DNA of 64,000 nt from Platerodrilus igneus (GCA_036346225.1 JARFIW010000588.1:4345501-4409500), one strand, 5' to 3'; positions 32,501 to 45,320 are shown, numbered from the stretch's first letter. Made by a program: numbers and translations. Notes: generated from the letters alone by a model not told the origin.

Positions 32501-34044
32501 ATAGTGTATAATTCATTCTCGGTTTAAAAACTTATTATACAAAGTCCTCTGTAACACTGTTAAGTAGTACTTTACAATAAATTCACCTACAGCATTTGTT
32601 GTACAACTTGGCTAGATGGCGCTTTCAATTTTTCCACTTTGAATTTCATAAGCAGAAATAATATAAAGCTAATAATATATAACGCATGCTATTAAGTTAA
32701 ATTAGCATCACGAAAATGCCTGCATGATGATAATTATCCTTTGAGTAAATAAGATGTGGATTATAGATTTTTATACCATGTAAACATAATGTCACGATAT
32801 GGGTAAAATATAGAGGGAACAGAAACGCACTTATCTATAATATTGAGGGATAGCTAATGCAATTAAAATAAAGAGAATACAGTCATTATAAATTTTTATT
32901 TGAATTTCTTGAAATTGCGTTCGAGTTTGCAACGTGTGAACAATTTCGTTTCAATATTTGAAGTCGTCTAGTCTCCATTATTCATCTGATGTAACAGATA
33001 TTCCTAGAAGTATTTTAGTCCATACTATTGTCCTATAGTAAATCGTCAAGGGATAGTATAAAGTGCATCCCTTTCAAGTTTTACTTGAAAGCATTTCTAT
33101 TAATGTTGAAAACCTTTTGAATGTAAGCAAATCTGCATACCTGAGGTGAGTGTTTCTGGGGCACCGATGATCTAGTTTGTGCTTTTTTGAATTGTTGCCA
33201 CAGTTGTACGAGAGATATGTTTTATGTTTTGCATACTGGGACATAGAGGGCGCCACTAATATATTATCACTATTAAAAATTAACCTCCATCTCTAGTTAG
33301 TTTCAGTGCGATAAGTGTAGTGTTGCGGCCACATAACATGTTAATCGAAAAATGAAATTAAACCGTGAAAATTTTTGTGCTTAATTTTTTTATAATTATC
33401 GCAGACAATTATCTCAACAAGAATGCCTCGTCGAGTTGGTTTCTGTTTTCTGTAATAAAGTACCACACCAGATAACAGTTTCTGGTTGGTATGGTTTTGT
33501 AATTCAAACTCATTACCATTTGCTAGAATAGCGTAATGTTTATTGCGCATAGCAACGATATGGTAATAATTATTCTTTATAGAAACTGAAGGATAATCTC
33601 TTCGATACGATCACGTTGCTTTCTATGCCAAGTCTGACCAAGTTTTTGGTATATTTCTGCAACCCTCGGAACGGAACGCAGTCAATTTCTTTCCACTGCC
33701 GTTATGTCTTATGGCTCATATACCGGTAGTAGAGGAACGGTGGATCTTGCCAACTCCAAGTTAGAAGTACCGATCATGGATTCACATATTCTTGTCTTCT
33801 ATGTTTCGTGGCGTTGTTCGCAGTTGGTTCCTTCGAAGATGTCTTCGCTGCCGTAGGTTGGGCAGGTTTGTTCTAGCTGGTAGTTGCGGTAAAAGAGTCG
33901 GCCGAAATAGTGCCAGACTTGGATATTCCGCAGTCGGTTCATCTTGTACATCTTTTCACAGATCCTCTTTACCGGAGGAATGGCTCCGTCCAATGTCAAA
34001 CGCACTACACTTTCCATTCCCTGATAATGGAGGACGCTGAAAGA
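32501..34044. other. No recognised gene
   Basis: Open frames on both strands near 33792-34040 are long for the composition, and the minus frame reads like protein (CEKMYKMNRLRNIQVWHYFG), but no family is recognised. The rest is AT-rich. Confidence 0.4.
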
Positions 34045-34370
34045 TTAAAGCCCCAAGGGCATCGTCTGTAGTTGTGGGTGGCATCAGGCGGTTCTATGGA
34101 TCAGACAGGTTCGTGTATGACTGCTAATCCCAAGGTTTAGTGTTCGTTTGCCGACACGGACTGCTTAAAATATGTTAGGCAAGCACTTTTCACAAAAATG
34201 AGAGGTAAAATGTGGGTCCCGTGTGCGAATGTTGTCATGCACGTTAAAAATCCTTACCTTGCTTGGCAAAATAAAAATTTCCACGTAAAAAAAACTGACT
34301 TTCTGGCCAAATCTAGTACCTTCAGGTGGAGCATTGGAAAGTCAAATTAGGGTTTATGGGTAATGTCGTT
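34045..34370 (+). mobile_element. SINE-like repeat, 5' part
   Basis: Starts with a tRNA-like head: TGGCATCAGGCGG (A-box-like) and GTGTTCGTTTGCC (B-box-like), then the body shared with 21650-22125 (CGACACGG, TGTTAGGCAAGCA, TACCTTGCTTGG). It ends in a short TTG repeat. Confidence 0.65.
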
Positions 34371-34639
34371 GTTGTTGTTGACTTTTGTCATAAAACTTTT
34401 GTTACTATAGAAAGCATTATCACTGTTACGGGTTGTGGAGTTCGATATCTATTCTTAAGGTCCAGAAGTCCACTGAACTGATAACAGGAGCGGGCATTCA
34501 TTGGAGATCTTCTTCTAGTCGTGTTCGTTATAGCAAATGGCCGTCATATTTAATCTCCGACGTGCCAACCCTTCCATCTCCTAAGCGGTATGTCTTTTAA
34601 GTTTAAGATTAGTCCGCGGATCAGTAACCTCTCCTCATC

Positions 34640-34880
34640 ATTAGGTCTTCAGTCCTCGAACTGGCTGGACACGTACCTCCACTGTTTTCTATTCTGAGCT
34701 AACCTAAACATTTCCTGAAATTCCCGCAGTCTACATCTTTCACTATCTGTGTGCAATAGTCTAATCTAGGTCTACTTCTATTTCTCTTTTTTCCTTTCTC
34801 TACTTCTAATATATTCCGCGTTATTCCCTTATGCCTTAGCATGTGTTTTCTAACCTCTAACACCAAAATAAACCCATCAA
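34640..34880 (-). pseudogene. LINE 3' end
   Basis: On the minus strand: a basic region like LEVEKGKKREIEVDLDLDYCTQIVKD, then an AQNRKQWRY-type close, then a TAATGATGA tail at 34640. Third copy of the same 3' terminus. Confidence 0.65.
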
Positions 34881-35589
34881 GGCCAGTCTTCAGAATTCTT
34901 TTTCACCGTGCTTAGGCATAGAAGCACTGCAAACAGGCTCGACTTTTTGATGGAATCTCTTTTAGATTGTCAGCGGCTTAGGTATCACTAAGAGTTTGCA
35001 CGCATTGCTGCTTTAACAAATTAAATAATTTGATAGGTTTAACAAAAACATCCAACTTAGGTGTGAACTTAAATAGCTTAAAAGTTATATAAGGTGTACC
35101 TTAATATGCAAGTTTTGAGATTAAACAAACAAAAAATTATACGAAACCAAGTTACAAACATTATTCAATTGTTTTGGAAATATTGCCTTAACTGAAAAAA
35201 CATACACAATAACTAATGCATTCAACGTATCAAAGTTGTGACAGATGATGTTCAAACTGTTTTCTTATTGCCACGTAAACAAAGTAGTACCCCGGCGTAA
35301 AAGAAGATTTTACCCTCGTTCGATTTACATTAGCTTGAATTTCTCCGTTGTTAACAAGCGTCGACAAATCTTTGTGCTCTCTTCCGTAATACAGAAGAGA
35401 CCCAAAAAATTTTCACAATATGCTTTCCCGTGCACAGTGGTTTGAGAGTTCGCTTGATGGCAAATTTGGTACATACGTTTTTAATTTCAATAGTGTCAAA
35501 ATATCTAAATATTCCTAAAATTAAAGAAATTGAAAGGGGTTAGATCTGGAGTTTACTCTCATAGGAATGACGTCACATTTCTCATGGGA
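34881..35589. other. Nothing recognised
   Basis: AT-rich; no supported features before the satellite. Confidence 0.45.
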
Positions 35590-38542
35590 ATAATGTCGAG
35601 AATTGACCTGCTGATATTTTTTAGCAAGAAAAATCCTCGAAATCAATTACATTCGCCCTACAAGGAAGAAAACTACCATTTCTTATTGATTTGTGATATC
35701 CTTCGGCAGGAGAAGACAACTTTTAGATGGCTTTGCAATCGACCACCATCGCCCTACAAATAAGAGGACTAGTATGTCCTATTAAGCTCTTGATACCTTT
35801 TGGTAGAGAATGAAACACTGAAGATGATTACGCGATCGATTACTAGCACCCTACAAAAAGAAGACCACCATCTCTTATTGCCTCGTGATAATTTTTGACC
35901 CCAAAGGAAAATTTTTAGGTAGTTTTGCAATCGCTCTACAAGAAAGAAAACTATTACCCCTTATTGGTTCCTTATACTTTTGGCAAGAGAAGACAACCTT
36001 TAAATGTTTTAACAATCGATCATTATTGACTTACAAGAAAGAAAATCACAATCCCTTATTGGCTCCTGATAGCCTTTGGTAGGAAAACAAAACTTTTATA
36101 TTGTTTTGCAATCGACCATCATTGTCCAACAAATAGGAAGAATAATATATGTTATTAGCTTTTAATACCTTTTTGCAGGAAAACAAATCCACTAAATGGT
36201 CACGCATTCAATCAATATTGCCATAGAAAAAGAATACTACCATCCCTTATTGGTTCCTGACACATTTTATCCCGAAAAGAAAATCTTTAGGTGGTTTTGC
36301 AATCGATCACTATCGCCTTACAAACAAGAAAACTACTATCCCTTTTTGGTTTGTAATAACTTTTGCAAGAAAAAGACAATCTTTACATGGTTTTGTAACC
36401 GAGCATTATCGCCCTACAAATAAAAGAACTAATATGTCTTATTAGCGCTTGATCTTTTTTGCCTGAAAAGGAAATCCTCCAGATGGTTACGCTATCGATC
36501 GTCATCGTTCTACAAGAAAGAAAAGTACATTTCATTTTTGTTTCCTGATATCTTTTGGCATGAAAAAACAACTTTTGGATGGTTTTGCAATCGACTAGCA
36601 CCACCCCTAAGGTCTTATTGGCGACTGATACCTTCTGACAAGGAAAGATCCTCCAGATGGTTACGCAATCGATAACTATTGTCCTACAAGAACAAAAACT
36701 GCCATCTTTTAGTAGCTCCTTATACCTTTTGGCACTAAAAGAGAACATTTAGATACCTTTGAAATCGATTAACATAGTCTTACAAGAAAGAACAACCACC
36801 GCCCTGATTAGTTCCTGATACCTTTTGGCATAAAAACAGAATCTTTATATGGTTTTGCAATCTACCACCATCACCCTACAAATAAGAGGACTAGTATGTT
36901 TTTTAAGCGCTTATTACCTTTTGGCCAAAAAAGAAATCCTCTAGATGATCTCACAAGCGATTACTATCACCCTACTAAAAAAAAACTACCATCACATACT
37001 GCCACCCTTATACTTTTAGGTGGTTTTGCAATCGCTCATTATCGTTCTACAAGAAAAAACCGTAATCCCTTATTGGTTGCCAATATGTTTTGGCAGGAAA
37101 AACAGTCTTTAAATGATTTAATAATAAATTATCATCGCCTTACAAAAAAACTACCATTCCTTAGTGGTTCCTTATATCTCTTAATAGAAAAAGACAACCT
37201 ATCGATGGTTTTGTAATCGATCACTATTGTACTACAGATAAGAGAAGTAATAGCAATCGATTAGTATCGTCCTACATGAAGAAAAACTCCTGTATCTTAT
37301 TGGCTCCTGATACCTTTTGGCCTAAAAAATGGTTTTGCAATCGATCCCATTCGCCCCAAAAGAAGACTAATACCCTTCATGGTATTCCGATACACTTCGG
37401 CAGGAAAAGAAATCGTTCAAACTGTCTATATTCGATCACCATCGTCCTAAAAGAAAGATAATTTGTATTGGTATTTGATACCTTTTTACAAAAGAGATAG
37501 ACAACCTTTAGATTGTTTTCAATCGAGCATCATAACTCTACAAATAAGAGAACTAATATGTCTTATTAGTTCCAGATATCTTTTGGCAGGAAAAGAAATC
37601 CTCCATATGGATACGCAATCGACTAATATCGCCGAACAAAAAATACTATTTCTTATTGGCTCCTAATAGCTTTTGTTCCGAAAGGAAAACCTTTAGATGG
37701 TTTTGCAATCAATCATCATCGCGAAAAAGACAATTTACGGATGGTTCAGTAGTGGATCACCTTCGCCCTTCAAGAAACAAAACTATCATCTCTTTTTGGT
37801 TCCTGATACCTTTTGGCAGGAAACGACCGCCTTTAGATAGTTTTGCAATCGACCACCATAGCACTACAAATAAGAGAACTGATATGTCCTATTAGTTACA
37901 GATATATTTTGGCAGGAAATGAAATCTTCCATATGGTTACGCAATCGATTACTACCCCCCGCCAAAAAACATTTCTTATTGGTTCTTGATAACTTTTGGT
38001 CTGAAAGGGAAACATTTAGATGGTTTTCAATCGATCACTATCGCTCTACAAGAAAGAAGACTACCATCTCTTATTGGTTTCTGATATCTCTTGACAAGAA
38101 AAGACAATCTTCAGATGGTTTAGCAATCGACTAACATCGCCTTACAAATAAGAAGATTACTATGTCTTTATAGTTCCTGCCACTTTTTGGCAAGAAAAGA
38201 AGTCTTCCAGATGTTTACGCAATTGATAACTATCGCCCTGCAAGAAAAAACTACAATCTCTTATAGCTCCCCATACCTTTTGGTCTGAAAGGAAAACCTT
38301 TAGGTGGTTTTGCAATCGATCACCATCACTCTACAAGAAAAACTACTACCTCATATTGGCTCCTGATATCTTTTGGCCCGAAAGGAAAACCTTTAAGTGA
38401 TTTTGCAATAGAGCACTTTTGCTCTACAAGGAAGAAAACTACCATCCTTTATTGATTCCTGATACTTTTTGGCAGAAAAGGACAATCTTTAAATGGTTTT
38501 GTAATCAACCACCAGCGTTCTGCTAATAAGAGGACTTATTAG
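35590..38542 (+). repeat. Satellite array, about 95-bp monomers, about 30 copies
   Basis: The phrase (G)TTTTGCAATCGA or GTTACGCAATCGAT returns every 93-98 bp, each time followed by CCCTACAA, then CTTATTGGTTCCTGATACCTTTTGGCA. Two monomer types alternate irregularly: one with AAATAAGAGGACTAxTATGTC plus TTACGCAATCG, and one with AAGAAAGAAAACTACCATC plus TTTTGCAATCG. All open frames here are repeat artefacts. The array resumes at 43696. Confidence 0.9.
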
Positions 38543-38639
38543 TGTTTGGGATATATTTGTATAATTGTACATCTTCTATGCGAATCTGCTGCACGTGTAT
38601 TCGTTGTAGTATTAATTCTTAGAACCAACTTAACAATAA

Positions 38640-40855
38640 AACTGAAGACTGAAGACAAAGGAGAACTGAAAATTTTGAAGGCGACCTCCGAAGCGTATTA
38701 CACCATCAGAGTCGAGAAAAAGAGTTAAGCTTGAAACTGAGCTTGGCTTTAGAATAGGAATGCCTTTCTGTAGACATTTTATTTCTTCCGGAAAGGACTC
38801 TAGCTGAGATGTTTTAACCAAGCGAGTATGTGAAAAGGAAATCTCTTCACACGTGAGAGGACCTAGGTTTCTTTCTGGAAGGAGTTTACGACAATTACGC
38901 AAAAACCGCAAACAGTATGCAATAACCCTTTCGAGTCTCGTCAAAGTAGAAAATTTGTCCCAAGGTAAATGTTCGACCTAATGCTCAAGATGACACTGTA
39001 AAGTATTTTTTAAATCTGGTAGATTGGAAATACGATTTACAAAAATAGGCCACGAATTCTCAGATTCATGCAACCAGGAAGACCACTCCACCATAGACTA
39101 CATTCTAATAACTGAGCAGGTAAAACTCCTCTTGGAGGAAGGATTTGTTTTAGTAGGTACATGCCGCCATGTGGCATGAGCAGTCCAAGCTTGTATATCT
39201 GCAACTCTATTGCAAACTAAAATTTTTAGTTGAATAGGCGGTGTTTTTAACCACCCTAAAACGACAGTAGAATCGGACCAAAAGACAGACCGCTCAAAGT
39301 CTATGCCTAAAGCCCTTGTAGCTTGAGCAGCAGGCTTGGCCAGCAACGCTGCTGCACAAAGCTCTAAACGTGGAATAGTGACAGGCTTCAAGGGCGTAAC
39401 CTCAGCCTTTGCACACAGAAGCCGAACAAAAGCCTGACCTTGTAGGTCAACCGAACGTAGGTAGATAGATGCCCCGTAGGCATGAACTGAAGCATCTGAA
39501 AATCCATGCATCCCCACCTGCACGGGATTGCAACAGTCAACTTGACGTGGAATTACGAGATTGTTTAACACAACCCAATTTTGTCGTAAAAGAATCCAAC
39601 TATTTTGAATGGAAACAGGAATCGGATCATCCCATGAAGGCCCAGAGGGTCGAAAATCTGTAAAATGTCGGACAGCATAGCCCGTTTAGTAGGAATGCCA
39701 TCTGACGGATTGGAAATTGAGTATCGTAAGTAATCAGTTTGAAATGACCTGGTAAGAGCAAGTGTTTTGGTGTTTTCATGAGATCCGAACTCAAGATGAA
39801 CGTCCTGAGGATGGAAAGTACCTGTGGATCATTGGAAATCCACTTTCTAAGTTTAAAACCATCTCCGGACAGAAGCGTTGGAAGCCCTTGGCAGATAGCC
39901 TTGGCATCAAAAACTCATCAGAACCTGTAAGAAAATCATCTACGTAGAAATCTTCCTAAATTATTATGGATAACTGAGGATGTGTGTTCTTAACTAGAAT
40001 ACCTATCTCAGTCAGACATCGAATAGCCAGAAATAAAGCCGCCGCGGTACCATAGGTTACGGTATTTAAATCAAAGGTAGAAATTGAATCATAAGGAGAA
40101 GATCGCCATAGTATCCTTTGGAGAGGTCTTTGACTTGGATTGATAAGAACCTGTATGTACATTTTCTCAATGTCAGCAAACAAGGCGTACCTATGTTTGC
40201 GGAAACGTAATAACATTGAAAAGAAATCCCTTTGGATAGTGGGGTCCAACCATCTAAATACTGTTTAACGAATGTCGACTGGAAATTTAAAAAGAACCGT
40301 CAAATACAACGCGAAGTTTGGTTGTAAGACTTTCCTCTTTAACTACGCCGTGGTGAGGAAGATAGAAAACTTGACCTGTATAACTGAGATCGGTAAGTGA
40401 CATATGTCCAAGATTACGATATTCCCGCATAAAGGAAGTATACAATTTTTTGAATTCTGGATTTGACTCAAATTTCATTTCTAGAGACTTGAATCTTTTG
40501 AATGTCGTATGCCGAAAATTCCCCAGAACAGAAGGGGTTTTTTTAAACGGAATGGAAACGGTAAAATCAGTGTTCGTTTTAGTAGTTGCAGAAAACTGTT
40601 TTTCACAGGAATTTTCCTCCTGTGAGAGGACCTTTTTGGACGGATACTATTCCAATTCTCAGAAACGAGTGAGTTGCTCTTGAACTGGATGAATAACCGA
40701 ATAAAGACATTTTGTTCGAATCAGCATGTCAGAGCCTAACGGACCAGCAACAACATAACCAAATCGAGTTTTTTAAAGAGTAGGAAGATTTGGACCTAAT
40801 TGAAATTGTCCAGACCATAAAATCTTACAGAAGACTGGCGTTCCAAGAAGGATGT
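38640..40855 (-). pseudogene. BEL/Pao pol: RT, RNase H, start of integrase
   Basis: Minus-strand order: FGYVVAGPLG (after protease, about 40760), YLPHHGVVKEES..TKLRVVFDGS (RT start, about 40300-40400), LFADIEKMYIQV (about 40170) and FYVDDFLTGSDE (catalytic YVDD, about 39935). Then come HGFSDASVHAYGASIYLR (RNase H, about 39500), an IPRLEL..AA segment and VFWSDSTVVLGWL (about 39280). Last is LTLFLDSDGVIRFGGRLQN (integrase N-terminal region, about 38690), after which the sequence breaks off. The integrase catalytic core is absent. There are several stops and frame changes. The motif set is diagnostic of BEL/Pao and not of Ty3/gypsy. Confidence 0.88.
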
Positions 40856-40859
40856 GGAT

Positions 40860-41820
40860 TTAACCATGCTCGTGAAATAAAGGGTCTGATAACTTATTGT
40901 TGTGAGGTATGTGAAGCTTGGTAATATCTACATGCCAGTCAGGTAGATTACTGGTAATATTGTCAATGACAAAGCAGGAAATTGTCAATTTGAACCACGA
41001 ATGATACGAAGAATAAAGGGTGATGATTTGCGAAGTGGCTTTGCTAAGATCGGAGATCGTAACATCAACTGGTTTTGTAGGAAGTCCCAACCTCTTATAA
41101 ATATCCGAAATAGTGAAATTCGATTGAAAACCTGAACCTAACAGAACCCTAATTCTGAAAAATCTGCCGTTGGAATTGAGAGTTGATGGGCACACGGTAG
41201 GAAGCAATGTTTGGGAAGTATTACTAGAAAAGGCAGAAATTGTATGCGAAGAAGCGCCACCCACATAAGGCAAAGTGTTTGTTTGCCCTGCGAAAACTGT
41301 ACAAGTTTGCGAACGTTGAACGTCCTCATGCAAAAGCGTATGATGCTTTGACTTGCACTTCCTGCAAGTAAAGCGAGAAGAACATTGTGCGACAAGATGT
41401 CCCTGGCATAGGCAATTGAGACATAGTTTCAACTCCTTTACTTTTGAAATTCTGTTTTGTGCTGATAACCTTAGAAATTCAGTGCAATTACTGAGCAAAT
41501 GAGAACCTTGGCAGCTATAGCAACCGCGTGAATTGCTAGATGTCACAAATGTTTTAACACTAGCCATGGATTTTTTGTGCCTTTGGAGCTCAACCGTAGA
41601 TTTTTTTTTAAAGTGGAAAGCAAATGCGCTTGGGACGTCAAGTGTCGAGTGTCGAGTGTGTTGGCAATAATATAAATGAGAAATGTCTCAATCAGAGACT
41701 TGTCGTGTGAAAAGAGCGTAAAGCACCAACATGTTTAGATAAGAAGTCGTTTATTTGACGAAGCTTGTCAGGTGACTCCTTTGAAAGAGATTCGATGTTG
41801 AATAATATATTGACTAATAT
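40860..41820 (-). pseudogene. BEL/Pao Gag zinc fingers and protease
   Basis: Open from 41567 down to 40860. Upstream decayed Gag codons (DKLRQINDFLSKHVGALRS) reach 41820. The zinc fingers are CYSCQGSHLLSNC, CLNCLCQGHLVAQC and CRKCKSKHHTLLH, the triple array of BEL/Pao Gag. The protease-like region reads RVLLGSGFQSNF where the family has an active-site D-S/T-G, so the catalytic Asp is replaced by Gly. Gag is cut at 41822 by another repeat. Confidence 0.85.
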
Positions 41821-41821
41821 A

Positions 41822-43403
41822 TTGCTGTAATTATAGGGTTAATTTAGGGGTAGGTTAAGTCATAGGGATCGTAGAATAAACAAGGGAAACTCCCAAGTAA
41901 CAAAAGTACATAATTGCAGATATTAAAGGAGCAAATAGGTCATTATAAATATTATTAGTTGAGAGCACACTGTATATAGTAGCACAAACGATTAGAACAC
42001 ATATCCAAGAGTAGCTACGAGCAAAGATTAGAATTTAAAAATGTAACGAAACGCATTGAAAATAAATCAGTGAAAAACCTGCATGAATTGGCTAGATAAA
42101 CATTCAAAAAGTGTGGTAATATATCACCTTAAACGCACGCAGAAATTATACATTATTTTAAAAGCGTACGTGATCTAAAAGAATCACATTTGTTCAAAAA
42201 TCCAATTTATTAGGAAATAAACAAACACCAAATTTATTCCATTCTGATTAGAATGAGGCCAACAACATTAGTACGTGCTTTTATAAACGAAAATTCCTGG
42301 GATTTCTGAATTAGATGTGAGGTAGAACATTAAATTTACGTGACCAAGAGCATCGCTTCATGCAATCGATACACAATTGGTAAAGTTTCCGAAAATAACA
42401 AGTGATAAAACACTTGGTCTCGCCTAGCACGTGAAGTCAACGAATCACAAACAAAAGGGGCCGATCCTATAAATATCTTGACAATTGAATATCGAGTGAG
42501 TATACTTTGAACCTGGGTAGTCACTATACTCAAATGTGATAAATATTTACGTGAAAGTTAAGTGAAAATTATTTTAAAGAATGTATAATTGTGCAAAGAG
42601 AGCCGTACTTCTAAAAAACGGCTCTGGTTAAATACGTTCTGAATAATTACTATCTGATTAAATACCTTCTGGTTAAATACGTTCTAAATAATTACCATCT
42701 GATTAAATACCTTCTGATTAAATACGTTCTGAAGAACTACGTTCTAAATTACATTCTGAATAACTACGTTACGATTCTTGTTAAAATTTTTAATAACGAT
42801 CTATTACGATCTTAAATACAATTTTGGATACGAAACTTTGGAAAATGCTGTCTGTTTAAACAATTTAATAATCTCTGAAAATGGTAAATATTCTATTACG
42901 GATGAAAAACCTTTCATTGAAATAACGATTTGGATACTAAATTTTGGTTGGATGTCGACTTCAATTTCTAGGAATGCAGAGCTCCTACAAAACCACTTCA
43001 GGTTAGATATTTTTTGATGATTTAAAACTGTTTTATTTCAATAATAATTTAAAAGCGTAGGAGCCGACAGATTGGGGTTTCTTGAATATATTTATGAAAA
43101 GTTAGACATTTTTGAAACGTTTCAACAGGTCTCTAAATGTAATAAAATCTCGTTTTGCTGGCTTCATTTTTTAAAAATCTAATAGATGTAAATAATTCAA
43201 AAAGGGAGAAGATATTTAAAAGGGGAAAAAGTTGTAAATATTTAATCATTATACTGTGTATTGTGGAATTATTTTACTTAATTGAATCAGCTAGTCGAGG
43301 CAAAAGAAAATTATAAATTAACATTTGCACAAGTGGTTGAGCAACATAAGCGTTAACACAGCATTTTATGTACGCCCAAGCCGTGGGGCGAGATAACACA
43401 GCA
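41822..43403 (+). repeat. LTR-like repeat, copy D, nested in the BEL gag
   Basis: Bounded by ATATATTGCTGTAAT on the left and AACACAGCAATATATA on the right. Near 43369 it has ACGCCCAAGCCGTGGGGCGAG, the same leader motif as copy A at 12342. A TATAAATAT box lies at about 42470. Non-coding. Confidence 0.55.
42625..42775 (+). repeat. Minisatellite in copy D
   Basis: About ten imperfect units of 14-17 bp alternating CTGATTAAATACC, TTCTGGTTAAATACG and TTCTAAATAATTA. Confidence 0.85.
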
Positions 43404-43406
43404 ATA

Positions 43407-43465
<59 letters not shown>
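43404..43465. repeat. (TA)n microsatellite
   Basis: TA repeat directly after the CACAGCAA end of copy D. Confidence 0.95.
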
Positions 43466-43467
<2 letters not shown>

Positions 43468-43540
43468 CTTTTCATTATTTGAGGGCTTCCCTTAGCGGAT
43501 CGGCACTTCAGATTGTACAGTCTCTAGACTCATTTTTGTT

Positions 43541-43541
<1 letters not shown>

Positions 43542-43583
<42 letters not shown>
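43542..43583. repeat. (TA)n microsatellite
   Basis: Second TA tract, inside the remaining right end of the BEL element. Confidence 0.95.
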
Positions 43584-43589
<6 letters not shown>

Positions 43590-43695
43590 CTGGAAACGAA
43601 GCACGCAACAAAATAACAGCGCTTCCGCCACAAAAGTAGTTGTCGGCACAAACGCAAAGTAACTTCACCTGCTAGTAATTCTATAATCCCTAACA

Positions 43696-43865
43696 ATTAG
43701 CTCTTGATACCTTTTGACAGCAAAAGATATCCTTCAGATGGTTACGCAATCGATTAGTATTGCCCTACAAGTAAGAAAAGTACCATCTCATATTGGCTTC
43801 TAATATCTTTTGAAACGAAAAGAAAACCATTAAATGGTTGTGCATTCGAATACTACCGCAAGAGG
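43696..43865 (+). repeat. Satellite array, continuation
   Basis: Nearly two further monomers in the same orientation as 35590-38542 (CTTGATACCTTTTGACAG, GGTTACGCAATCGATTAG), then an abrupt end. Confidence 0.9.
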
Positions 43866-45320
43866 ACTAAAGTTTGAGGGATTCAATTTGTTGAATTTAG
43901 TAAAGTTGGTTTATTGATTGTAATTATACCCTCATCCCATGGAGCATTGCCAGATTCACTTTTCTGATTTCGCATTCTGATTCCATGTGCATTTTCAGTT
44001 TTTTTTAAAACCCCAATACTGATTGGAAGCAGGTGGCGTCTAATATAATTACCGATTTAGAGGTATTCCCACAGGATAGCACTTAAGCCCTCTACATGAA
44101 TTTATCCTACTCTCCTCATAAGTTACTCGGCAACAATTACCTTGTGTTTATAGTCGAGTCAACCATAATTCTCCAGATTCTAAAATTTTTCCCGAAGTAC
44201 TTGCACGAGCTACTCTGTTAAATATCTGTAGGATTTCTTTGATCCAAACAAACTGTTCCAGGGTTCGTTTTCGGCAAACTATCTAATGACGACTATAAAT
44301 ATTTCGCAAATAATTATATCGCAGTCGCAAAAGAATTTATTAATCAAAGAGATCGGCTCATTAAAGCACATTCATTAGGACCTAGTCGTAGAAAAATTCT
44401 AGAATTTATACCATCTTATAACAAACATATTGCAACTATAATGTGATCTTAATTATTTGACGAAGGGCAGTTGCAAACTTTGCTACGTTTAGGGTAGCTC
44501 AGGTAATATACCAGAACCACCGACTATAATTACTGTCGCATGTATACATCATCGTTATCGCTTCTCATCTTGTCAACATCGCTGTTTGAAGAAGATAATA
44601 GTATTCGATTGCGGTAATCTATGTCGAGCGAATCAAGGACAACAAAAATTATTAGTAGGTAGGTAGGTATATCCGTCCCAATACTTATGTCAATTTTTTA
44701 TCTCGTAGAACGTAAATATTATAACCTAAACACTTTCACAATTGCATGCGTTTTCAATGCTACATCTTGATCAGTTATACCAGATAATGCTTAAATACTA
44801 ACCGTAAATTCTTCAGTCATGCACTTGTCTAGCTTCTAGCATTATCTCGATCTTTATGGATGCCTATTAACTGAAATAGGAGAGCACGGAAAGTTATGTC
44901 ATTTTGTAACTTCAAGTGCTCGGTGAATTTGTGCAAACGTGTCAAACTTCGTAGAATAAGAAATTAAAGAATTTGATTGGTTGTATTATAAATGCTTCAC
45001 GGATCTTACAAATTATGGTTAATAAAAAGCACGTTTCATGTCAAAAGGCTTTTGATAATGTTTACTTTATTAATTAATCGCGTTTGGGTCGACAGACAAT
45101 AAATATGTCTTAATGAAAAATATTTCCGTTAATTATATTTCCGTTTCCTTGAACATTTTGTCATTATCATGATGTAGCATGTACATGGCGTACGAATCTA
45201 TAATACACATCGCTTATTTGTTCAAATATAATTACACAACAGCGTTATTATAGCCAGTTACGTGTTGTTATTTTATTACTTGTCAAAGAAATAATTAACC
45301 ATAATTTTGTACTAAATAGA

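Larger units (their letters stand above)
38543..43695 (-). mobile_element. BEL/Pao retrotransposon inserted in the satellite
   Basis: Inserted with a 5-bp duplication ATTAG (38538-38542 and 43696-43700), the duplication size typical of BEL/Pao. Outer termini are TGTTTGGGAT and ATCCCTAACA, the short inverted ends expected of LTRs. Gag-pol lies on the minus strand. The LTRs themselves are short or damaged: about 38543-38635 on the left and, at most, 43584-43695 on the right. The integrase core is missing, and a separate repeat (41822-43403) is inserted in gag. Confidence 0.82.

Noticed and set aside
36383..36748. 121-codon minus-strand frame and similar frames in the satellite
   Set aside because: Periodic with the 95-bp monomers; not a gene.
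43368..43696. Ile/Tyr-repeat open frames
   Set aside because: They are translations of (TA)n tracts.
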